From IMG/VR virus record IMGVR_UViG_3300037882_003354, positions 124,001 through 188,000 of that record: 64,000 bases of DNA. One strand, 5' to 3'. Both the position numbers and the translations under genes were made by a program. Each line of letters starts with the position of its first letter. Position 1 is the stretch's first letter. Under the pieces are notes generated by a model. The model made no database searches and was not told the DNA's origin. It was given only the letters and a program-made list of their open reading frames with translations. This document shows positions 56,528 through 64,000 of the stretch, one piece after another. The stretch is from a virus.

Positions 56528-59119
56528 TTATTTGGTGGTCATCAATGTTTCAAGTTGTTGTTCAAGATTGTGTATTTTGATGTCTAGATCCTGAATGGCC
56601 TTGACCATGATGGGCATGAGTTTGCCAGGATCAGCATATAACTGTTCTGGATTAGCATCATGCGCCAGTCGTATGTGGTCTTGAACTCCATATTTCTTGA
56701 TCAATTCCAACAGGTCTTGAGCCAGGAATCCTGAATCTGGTATACCCGTTCTGTTGCCATCGCGAGTGGCCCAGGTGAATTGTACTGGTTTGACTTCCTT
56801 GATGAAATCCAGACCCACTGGTATGCCACTGATGCCAGTTTTATCTCGACAATCTGACAGGGATGTCCAGGTGGCACTGGGTGCATATTGGCTGGTGTAT
56901 GCGGTGGTTCCCAGCACTATACTATTGCATGATGTGGTGGTTGGCGCTGCTGCCAGATGGCCTATGATGATGTTGCTGCACCCCACAGTCAATGTGACGC
57001 CTGCACCTGCACCCAGTGCAATATTACCGCCCGATCCGTTTGAATTATACAACGCACAGCAACCAATGGCTATGTTGTTACATCCAGTGCGGTTGTTGGA
57101 CAGTGCGCAAATACCAATGGCCACGTTGTTGTTGCCAGTGGTGTTGCCATACATGGCACGTTCGCCCACCATGAAGTTATTGCAGGTAAGGATCGGCGAC
57201 GCCGTGCCGCCAACGGCGCGGCCAATGCCCACGTTGTTACATCCTCGAACGCATCGCATGGCGAACCGTCCAATGCCCACATTGGCATCACCATAAACGT
57301 ACGCGAGTGCACTCCAGCCAATGGCCACGTTGTCACTTCCTGTTGCCTGGAGCATGGCATATGGACCAATGGCCACATTACAACATCCATTAATCAGGTT
57401 TCCCATGGTAGACTGGCCGATGCCTACATTTAAAGCCGCAGCCACCGCACTTGATAGAGCACTATCACCTATGGCCACGTTACCATAACCACCCACCTGA
57501 CTGCATAATGCATTGGATCCAATGGCTATACCTCCACCGCCGTAAGTACTGGCCGCTAATGCACCTGCTCCCAGTGCCACATTGTTGCTGCCATTTATCA
57601 ATCCGGCCAGTGACTTGCACCCAATGCCTATGTTGCCAGTGCCGTAATTATAGCCATATTCTGCATCGCCTGTTCTTCTTAAATTATATAATGAACATAT
57701 GCCTGCAGAAAAATTGCTGTTGTTTCCATAATCATTACAGTATTGTGATTTGTATCCCTGAGCAAAATTCTCACTGCTTGATATGTTATTATACATGGCC
57801 TGTTTACCCAGGGCCATGTTATTATTGCCAAAAGCGTTGTTGTATAACGAACAGTAACCCACTGCCAAATTATTAGAACCCGAACAGGCACTGTATAATG
57901 AATATGTTCCAATGGCTATATTGCAATTGCCAAACACGCTCTTGCACAAGGAATAGGCTCCCATGGCTATGTTATCGCAACCCAAATTGTTTCGTAATGC
58001 AAATGTGCCAAATGCAGTATTATTACATCCAGTAGAATTACCTCTGCCTGCAAGACATCCCATACTAGTGTTGTTGCATCCGGTAATGTCAGTATTGCCA
58101 GCAAGACATCCTATGTGGGTGTTGCCATTACCAGTGGTATAACCAAACACTGATCCCAATGACGTGGGTGTGGCTGGTGTACTGGCGCCTCCGCCTGCAC
58201 TGCCAGTATAGCCCACGCTTCCATTATATCCTGATCCAATTGAACCAGTGTATCCCACACCGCCAGTGAGCAGGGTGTTGTTGACATACAAGCCAGTGGC
58301 ATCAACTTTTATTCGTTCAGTGGTACCAGCACCTATCAACACGGTGTCTGACAGTCCTGCAGTGGCCGGCAACTGACCAATGATGGTGTTGTTGGCACCT
58401 GTGGTTAGAAGGCATCCTGCGCATGTACCAATGCCAATGTTATTGCTTGCATCTGAACATTTGAGTGACAGGTAACCAATGGCGATTGAACACTGGGGAG
58501 TCTGTCCATAAAAGAGAGAATTCACACCAAGGGCCACGTTGTTGTTTCCGCCATGATTGGAGTACAAGGCTCCGTACCCCATGGCCATGTTACAACTTCC
58601 GGTGTCGTTACAGTAGAGAGCGATAGCGCCAATGGCCGTGTTGACTGCGCCGCTGGTGTTAGCGCGTAGTGCATACGATCCCACCGCAGTATTTGCACTT
58701 CCCGATGAATTACCGATTAACGCACCGTAGCCCACGGCTGTGTTTTCTGTTCCCTGTTGGTTGCTATTCAGTGACAGTGAACCCACGGCTGTGTTGAAGG
58801 CGCCAATGGTGTTTTGTTCCAGTGACAGGTAGCCAATGGCAGTATTTTGGCGGCCGGTGGTATTGCCGTAGAGTGACTCGTAGCCAAGGGCCACATTACT
58901 ATAGCCACAGGTGTTATATGCAAGTGCGCGATTTCCAATGGCAACGTTACTATAACCATTGATATTACGTTGCAATGCACAGACACCTATGGCCACATTG
59001 TTCTGGGCGCTGACCGTCACGCTGGACAAGGCACATTGCCCCACGGCCACGTTGCCATTGAGTACGCTAGCACCCGTGATATCGGGGATAACGGTGTTAC
59101 CAGAGAGTTTTATTGCCAT
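56528..59119 (-). CDS. Tail fibre protein with 17-residue repeats and S74 domain
   Basis: 863 residues. After a short head (MAIKLSGNTVIPDITGASVL) come dozens of 17-residue repeats of the form N-x-A-x-G-x-x-A-L-x-x-N-x-x-G-x-x, a stacked beta-roll fold common in aquatic phage fibres. They are broken once by a spacer (TVLIGAGTTERIKVDATG, GSIGSGYNGSVGYTGSAGGG). From about residue 745 the C-terminus (DCRDKTGISGIPVGLDFIKE, GFLAQDLLELIKKYG) is a peptidase_S74 intramolecular chaperone, which helps trimer folding and usually cuts itself off. Start follows ATGGAGCAAAG. Confidence 0.87.
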   Translation of the reverse strand: MAIKLSGNTVIPDITGASVLNGNVAVGQCALSSVTVSAQNNVAIGVCALQRNINGYSNVAIGNRALAYNTCGYSNVALGYESLYGNTTGRQNTAIGYLSLEQNTIGAFNTAVGSLSLNSNQQGTENTAVGYGALIGNSSGSANTAVGSYALRANTSGAVNTAIGAIALYCNDTGSCNMAMGYGALYSNHGGNNNVALGVNSLFYGQTPQCSIAIGYLSLKCSDASNNIGIGTCAGCLLTTGANNTIIGQLPATAGLSDTVLIGAGTTERIKVDATGLYVNNTLLTGGVGYTGSIGSGYNGSVGYTGSAGGGASTPATPTSLGSVFGYTTGNGNTHIGCLAGNTDITGCNNTSMGCLAGRGNSTGCNNTAFGTFALRNNLGCDNIAMGAYSLCKSVFGNCNIAIGTYSLYSACSGSNNLAVGYCSLYNNAFGNNNMALGKQAMYNNISSSENFAQGYKSQYCNDYGNNSNFSAGICSLYNLRRTGDAEYGYNYGTGNIGIGCKSLAGLINGSNNVALGAGALAASTYGGGGIAIGSNALCSQVGGYGNVAIGDSALSSAVAAALNVGIGQSTMGNLINGCCNVAIGPYAMLQATGSDNVAIGWSALAYVYGDANVGIGRFAMRCVRGCNNVGIGRAVGGTASPILTCNNFMVGERAMYGNTTGNNNVAIGICALSNNRTGCNNIAIGCCALYNSNGSGGNIALGAGAGVTLTVGCSNIIIGHLAAAPTTTSCNSIVLGTTAYTSQYAPSATWTSLSDCRDKTGISGIPVGLDFIKEVKPVQFTWATRDGNRTGIPDSGFLAQDLLELIKKYGVQDHIRLAHDANPEQLYADPGKLMPIMVKAIQDLDIKIHNLEQQLETLMTTK

Positions 59120-59128
59120 CTTTGCTCC

Positions 59129-59135
59129 ATTTATA
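59129..59135 (-). promoter_or_regulatory. Late promoter of the 863-residue fibre gene
   Basis: TATAAAT read from 59135 to 59129, with GGAG directly behind it and ATG at 59119, so the leader is very short. Confidence 0.6.
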
Positions 59136-59164
59136 CTTAATTAAAGTTCCGTCATGCTGCTCAT

Positions 59165-62100
59165 TTAGGAAAGTTTCTCGACCAGCGCATCTATCTGTGC
59201 CTGTTGCTGTTTGGCTGCTTCTATCAGGAAGGCTATTAAGGGCAAATAGTTGACCGTTTTGAAGTTTTCAGGGTTGGTATGCACCAATTCTGGCAAGGTC
59301 TGCTCAATTTCTTGAGCAATCACACCATAACTCTTGCGAGCCGTGTCACGCCAGTTGAAGCCCACCCCGCGCAGGCTGTTGATTACCATCATGGGATGCT
59401 GAATGGTCTCAATGTTGTCCTTGAGATTGCCGTCTGATGTGGAATTCAAGTCCACCACGGTCAGTTGACCAGTGCTGGGGTTGAAGGACAACTTGGAGGT
59501 GCTGATGTACGCAGTGGTCAGCGTGCCAGTGGTGGCTGACGACATGGTGGGGTAATAACTGGCGTTGGTGGCGGTGTCGTTGGTGACCGTGCTGGATCCG
59601 GAGCCGGTGAACAAACTACCGTTGACATACAAGCCTGAGCCATCAACTTTTATTCGTTCGGTGATACCTGCTCCGATCAACACGGTGTTTGACAGTCCGG
59701 GGTCACCTGATAGTGAACCAATCACAGTGTTGTTTGTGCCAGTGGTTATGCCTTGCCCGGCCTGGTAGCCGATGGCCACGTTGTTATAACCTGTGGTGTT
59801 ACCGTAGAGTGCAGCATAGCCCTGTGCCGTGTTGTTGCAGCCAATGGTGTTGTTATATAGTGCTGCATAGCCTTGCGCGGTGTTGCGCTTGCCAGTGGTG
59901 TTGACTATTAGTGTACTGTGACCCTGGGCAGTGTTGCCGTAACCGGTGGTGTTTTCGTAGAGTGAATCAGCGCCCACAGCAGTGTTGCTGTAACCGGTGG
60001 TATTATTTTGCAGTGAAGATACGCCAACTGCTGTGTTATAATTACCACAATTCAGATGTAATGAGCCATAACCCATGGCTGTGTTCGAGCTGCCGCCGAG
60101 GTTGTTACGCAGCGCGCAGGTGCCCACTGCCGTGTTGAAACTACCGGAGATGTTGGACTCAAGTGCACCCATGCCCACAGCGGTATTACAGCAACCAGTG
60201 GTGTTTTTACTCAGTGCGCAACTGCCTATGGCCACATTGGCGCATCCTATGGTGTTGCTATAGAGAGCACATGTACCCACGGCGGTGTTGAAACAACCGC
60301 GGGTGTTGTTATAAAGTGCACTGTGACCTTGGGCCGTGTTGTTGCAGCCAGTGGTATTGTTATTAAGTGCACTGTTACCCTGGGCAGTATTATTACTACC
60401 GCCGGTGTTGAGATTGAGCGCTCGGTGTCCCACCGCAGTATTAGTGTTGCCAGTAATGTTGCAGCATAGTGCACCCACTCCTTGTGCTGTGTTGTAGCTG
60501 CCAGTGGTGTTGTGGTACAGACTGTTGAAGCCCTGTGACGTGTTGTTGGTGCCGTCGGTATTGCTCAGTAGTGCGCTGGCACCGAATGCTGTGTTTGAAT
60601 CACCTCCACGGTTGGCATTGAGTGCCAGGGCGCCCACGGCTGTGTTGTAGCAGCCAGTGGTGTTGGATTGGAGTGCCAGAGTGCCAATGGCTGTGTTCCT
60701 GAAGCCCATGAGGTTGTTGCGCAGCGCCAGATATCCAATGGCTGTATTTTGATAACCTGTGGTGTTACAGCTCAGTGTTTCCAGTCCCACAGCCACATTG
60801 CCATCGCCAGTGGTGTTGTTGAACAGTGCACAAGTGCCCAGGGCCACATTGTGGATGCCCTGAGTGTTACCATATAGTGTTTTGAAACCCAGTGCAATGT
60901 TGCCGCATCCGGCATTGGCGCCGGCCGCCATGGCGAGAATGCCTATGGCTGTATTACAGCAGCCAGTGGTGTTGTTGGCCAGCGCACTGAGACCGATGGC
61001 TATATTGTAGCTGCCAGAGTTGTTTGACAGGGCTGTGGGTCCCATGCCAATATTATAACAACCGCCGTAGGAATTTATCATGGCATCAGCGCCAATGGCC
61101 ACATTATCGCTGCCGTAGGTGTTGTGGCCCAATGCTCTTGACCCCACCGCCACGTTGCTTCTACCAGTGTTGTTGGCACCTAGACGACCATAGAGTGCAC
61201 ACCACCCCATGGTGACATTATAGTCTCCTCCATGAAAATGCGATGTTTGAATACCCACGGCCACGTTGTAGCTGCCCGACTGATTGCAGAATAATGAACC
61301 AGCGCCCAGGGCAATGTTGTTACCTCCAGACACAGTGTTCAAGAGTGCATATGTTCCCACAGCTATGTTCTGACAATTGCTGGTACCTTGATGGCCGGCG
61401 CAGTAACCCAGGGACACATTGGGTGCGGGCTGGCCCGAAGCATGTGGAGGTCCTATGGGGGTACAAGCATATACGGTGCCCAATAACATGGTCTGGGCTT
61501 GTGGTGTGAGACCGGACAGCAGCCCACCGTTGATGTACAATCCGGCATCGTCCACACGCAGTCGCTCACAAGTGCCAGCACCAATCAGCAAGGTGCAGGT
61601 GAGACCAGGCGTGGCTGGCAATGATCCAATCACAGTGTTTTTAAAGCCAGTGGTCAGGTTGCAAGCTGCATTAAATCCAATGCCTATATTGCTCAGAGCA
61701 TTTGAACATTTCAGAGCACCCACTCCCACTGCCACTGCACAACGATTGCATGCGCCATAGAATAAAGAACATGTGCCAATGGCCACATTCACACAACCGG
61801 TGGTGTTGCCGTAGAGTGCAGTATAGCCCTGTGCCGTGTTGCCGCTACCGGTGGTGTTGTTCTGTAGTGCAGCATAGCCATGTGCCGTGTTGAGATCGCC
61901 AGCGGTGTTGCGGCCGAGTGCTTGGGCGCCTACTGCTGTGTTGGTGCCGCCGGTGGTGTTGCTGCTGAGTGCGCCGTAACCAATTGCCACGTTTCGCTCG
62001 CCGGCGGTGTTGTTGAGCAGTGCTTGGTAACCCAGAGCACTGTTCAGACTGCCAAGGGTGTTTGAGTATAGTGCAGAGTTGCCAATGGCCACGTTGTTGT

Positions 62101-64000
62101 CGCCGGTGGTGTTACTGCGCAGTGAATCGGAACCCAGGGCAATATTACCGAATCCCGCAGTGTTTAAGGTCATGGCCAGACTTCCAATGGCTATATTTTT
62201 ACAGCCAGCGGTGTTGCTACACAATGCACGTTTGCCTATGGCCGTGTTTTCATTGCCATGTGTATTTCTGAACAGTGCTCGCTCACCAATGGCTATATTG
62301 TCGCAGCCGGTGACATTGCCGTAGAGTGCTCGGTATCCCTGGGCCACATTGTTGTTGCCGAGAGTGTTCAGTGCCAGAGACTGGTGCCCCTGGGCAATGT
62401 TATTGACACCTGTGGTATTGCTGCATAATGTGCATGCACCGATGGCCACATTGCGGTTGCCCTGGGTATTGGCAGTTAAAGCCTGATGACCCAGTGCTGT
62501 GTTAAACGAACCTTGGACGTTGGATTTTAACGAGTTGCATCCAATGGCTATGTTGTGTGATCCTGTTGTGTTGGCTGTTAGACCATAGGCTCCCAGTGCC
62601 ACGTTGCCACCGCCGTCGGTGTTGCTGACCAATGCGCATCTGCCCAGCACCAGGTTGTCCTGGCCGGTCTGCGTCATGTTACCCGAGCAAAAGCCCACAC
62701 TGATGTTGCCTAGGTTTGATGTGGTATATGCATACACCGCGCCCAGTACCACTGGTGTGGCTGCTGTGGATGTGCTACCAGCACCCCCTCCAGTAAATGG
62801 GCTACCGTTGATGTATAATCCGGTGTCATCAACCTTGATACGCTCGGTGGTCCCTGCACCAATCAACACCGTGCCCACGCAATCAGCAGCGGCTGGCAGA
62901 CTGCCAATCACAGTGTTGTTCACACCAGTGGTTATGGAACAGCCTGCCAGGGCGCCCACGGCTAGGTTGCCGCCGGTGGCATTGGCATTAAAGAGTGCGC
63001 GGCATCCCACGGCTGTGCTGTTGCAGCCAGTGGTGTTGCTTTTGAGTGCCCAGGTGCCCAGGGCTGTATTATTGTCACCAACAGTGTTGCTGCACATGGC
63101 TCGATAACCCTGTGCAACGTTGAAATTACCATCCCTATTTTTGTGTAGCGCATCGTAACCGATGGCCACGTTCAAGTTGCCAGTGGAGTTGCACCTCAGT
63201 GCATTTGCACCCAGGGCCACGTTGGCTTGGCCCGTGGTGTTGTCCAAGAGGGCATTCCAGCCCACAGCCACGTTAGATTGACCCGTGGTGTTGTTGTAGA
63301 GTGCACCGTAGCCCAGCGCAGTGTTCTGACTGCCAATGGTGTTTTCGCGCAGTGTACCGGCACCCACGGCTGTATTTTCCACTCCCACAGTGTTAGCGTA
63401 GAGTGCCCTGCTGCCCACAGCCACGTTGTCGTAGCCATTGGTGTTGCTGTAGAGTGCTGTGTAACCCTGGGCCGTGTTGCCCACGCCGGTGGTGTTGCCG
63501 TAGAGTGCTTGATAACCCTGGGCAGTATTGTTAATACCGCTGGTGTTGTTGGCCAGCGCGGCATTGCCCACGGCTATGTTGTTGTAGCCGGTGGTGTTGC
63601 CGTAGAGTGCATTCATACCTAGAGCAGTGTTGCCGGTGCCCATGGTGTTGTTGGTAAGTGCCGCCCGTCCAATGGCTGTATTGCCGTATCCTGCTGTGTT
63701 GCAGGTGAGTGCGCGATCGCCCACAGCAGTGTTCTGGCAACCGGTGGTGTTACGGTAGAGTGCACCGTAGCCCTGAGCTGTGTTATTACAGCCGGTGGTG
63801 TTGCAGAACAGTGCCAGTGTACCCTGAGCGGTGTTATTACAGCCGGTGGTATTTTTACACAGCGCCATGGCTCCCAGGGCCGTGTTGCATTGGCCAAAGG
63901 TATTACCATAGAGTGCTTGATGGCCCACGGCTACATTATAACAACCAGTGGTGTTGCATTTGAGTGCCAGTGATCCAATGGCCAGATTGCAACTGCCCAG
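59165..64000 (-). CDS. Giant tail fibre protein, N-terminus outside the window
   Basis: At least 1611 residues; the frame stays open through the right edge, so the apparent start at 63928 (a GTG inside a repeat) is not real. It consists of about 70 repeats of 17 residues (51 bp), split into blocks that each end with a module like TVIGSLPAAADCVGTVLIGA, GTTERIKVDDTGLYINGSPF and a Gly-rich spacer (seen near 62900-62750, 61630-61500 and 59720-59590). The last 110 residues (DGNLKDNIETIQHPMMVINS, GVIAQEIEQTLPELV) are an S74 chaperone. Part of the tail that touches the host. Confidence 0.88.
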   Translation of the reverse strand: MGSCNLAIGSLALKCNTTGCYNVAVGHQALYGNTFGQCNTALGAMALCKNTTGCNNTAQGTLALFCNTTGCNNTAQGYGALYRNTTGCQNTAVGDRALTCNTAGYGNTAIGRAALTNNTMGTGNTALGMNALYGNTTGYNNIAVGNAALANNTSGINNTAQGYQALYGNTTGVGNTAQGYTALYSNTNGYDNVAVGSRALYANTVGVENTAVGAGTLRENTIGSQNTALGYGALYNNTTGQSNVAVGWNALLDNTTGQANVALGANALRCNSTGNLNVAIGYDALHKNRDGNFNVAQGYRAMCSNTVGDNNTALGTWALKSNTTGCNSTAVGCRALFNANATGGNLAVGALAGCSITTGVNNTVIGSLPAAADCVGTVLIGAGTTERIKVDDTGLYINGSPFTGGGAGSTSTAATPVVLGAVYAYTTSNLGNISVGFCSGNMTQTGQDNLVLGRCALVSNTDGGGNVALGAYGLTANTTGSHNIAIGCNSLKSNVQGSFNTALGHQALTANTQGNRNVAIGACTLCSNTTGVNNIAQGHQSLALNTLGNNNVAQGYRALYGNVTGCDNIAIGERALFRNTHGNENTAIGKRALCSNTAGCKNIAIGSLAMTLNTAGFGNIALGSDSLRSNTTGDNNVAIGNSALYSNTLGSLNSALGYQALLNNTAGERNVAIGYGALSSNTTGGTNTAVGAQALGRNTAGDLNTAHGYAALQNNTTGSGNTAQGYTALYGNTTGCVNVAIGTCSLFYGACNRCAVAVGVGALKCSNALSNIGIGFNAACNLTTGFKNTVIGSLPATPGLTCTLLIGAGTCERLRVDDAGLYINGGLLSGLTPQAQTMLLGTVYACTPIGPPHASGQPAPNVSLGYCAGHQGTSNCQNIAVGTYALLNTVSGGNNIALGAGSLFCNQSGSYNVAVGIQTSHFHGGDYNVTMGWCALYGRLGANNTGRSNVAVGSRALGHNTYGSDNVAIGADAMINSYGGCYNIGMGPTALSNNSGSYNIAIGLSALANNTTGCCNTAIGILAMAAGANAGCGNIALGFKTLYGNTQGIHNVALGTCALFNNTTGDGNVAVGLETLSCNTTGYQNTAIGYLALRNNLMGFRNTAIGTLALQSNTTGCYNTAVGALALNANRGGDSNTAFGASALLSNTDGTNNTSQGFNSLYHNTTGSYNTAQGVGALCCNITGNTNTAVGHRALNLNTGGSNNTAQGNSALNNNTTGCNNTAQGHSALYNNTRGCFNTAVGTCALYSNTIGCANVAIGSCALSKNTTGCCNTAVGMGALESNISGSFNTAVGTCALRNNLGGSSNTAMGYGSLHLNCGNYNTAVGVSSLQNNTTGYSNTAVGADSLYENTTGYGNTAQGHSTLIVNTTGKRNTAQGYAALYNNTIGCNNTAQGYAALYGNTTGYNNVAIGYQAGQGITTGTNNTVIGSLSGDPGLSNTVLIGAGITERIKVDGSGLYVNGSLFTGSGSSTVTNDTATNASYYPTMSSATTGTLTTAYISTSKLSFNPSTGQLTVVDLNSTSDGNLKDNIETIQHPMMVINSLRGVGFNWRDTARKSYGVIAQEIEQTLPELVHTNPENFKTVNYLPLIAFLIEAAKQQQAQIDALVEKLS

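Noticed and set aside
63928-63928. Start of the giant fibre gene at the GTG near 63928
   Set aside because: The same frame continues with intact 17-residue repeats to the window edge, so the true start lies outside.
59165-64000. CRISPR-like regular repeats
   Set aside because: The 51-bp periodicity is in frame and codes for a 17-residue protein repeat; there are no unique spacers between identical repeats.

Overview
The window is a piece of a large T4-like myovirus genome, most like the aquatic (marine/freshwater) relatives of T4. The evidence is a near-complete set of T4-type replication and recombination genes (gp41 helicase, gp61 primase, UvsW, UvsY, UvsX, gp32), T4-type packaging and virion genes (gp16, gp17, gp4, gp13, gp14, gp18, gp19, gp1) and T4-type late promoters (TAAATA). 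No photosynthesis genes, tRNAs, integrase or CRISPR array were seen, so the host cannot be named.

Layout. (1) 1-12255, plus strand: about 35 small early genes, mostly of unknown function, in short units each with its own strong sigma70-type promoter (TTGACA, 16-18 bp, TATAAT). Recognisable members are two related AAA+ ATPases, an Api92/YubB-like protein, a winged-helix protein with operator-like repeats, holin-like membrane proteins and a SprT-like protease. Several genes under 60 codons are added here from direct reading. (2) 12256-13480: a strand-switch region with 11-bp tandem repeats, three copies of a roughly 45-bp element, two small minus-strand genes and a ParB-like reading frame. (3) 13481-15335, plus: a nuclease-motif protein and a YqgE-like protein, each behind a late promoter. 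(4) 15332-28862, mainly minus: replication and recombination genes, three nucleotide-sugar genes (heptose epimerase, cytidylyltransferase-like, cupin) and a short protein carrying the palm motifs of C-family DNA polymerases. (5) 28997-47758, both strands: virion assembly and packaging genes. (6) 47808-56459, minus: a ten-gene run, nine of its members joined by overlapping or nearly abutting junctions, holding glycosyltransferases, two sulfotransferases, an APS-kinase-like protein, a GmhB-like HAD phosphatase and a carbamoyltransferase. (7) 56528-64000, minus: two long repeat-rich fibre proteins with C-terminal S74-type chaperone domains; the second runs off the right edge.

How it fits together. 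The early block should be read by host RNA polymerase directly after infection. The replication block supplies a T4-style primosome and recombination-dependent replication. Late genes are read from TAAATA elements that repeatedly sit exactly 5 nt before ATG, which suggests leaderless late mRNAs. The glycan operon plus the heptose genes look like a system for building a heptose-containing, sulfated and carbamoylated glycan, placed directly beside the fibre genes. Whether it decorates the virion or remodels the host surface is not decided by sequence.
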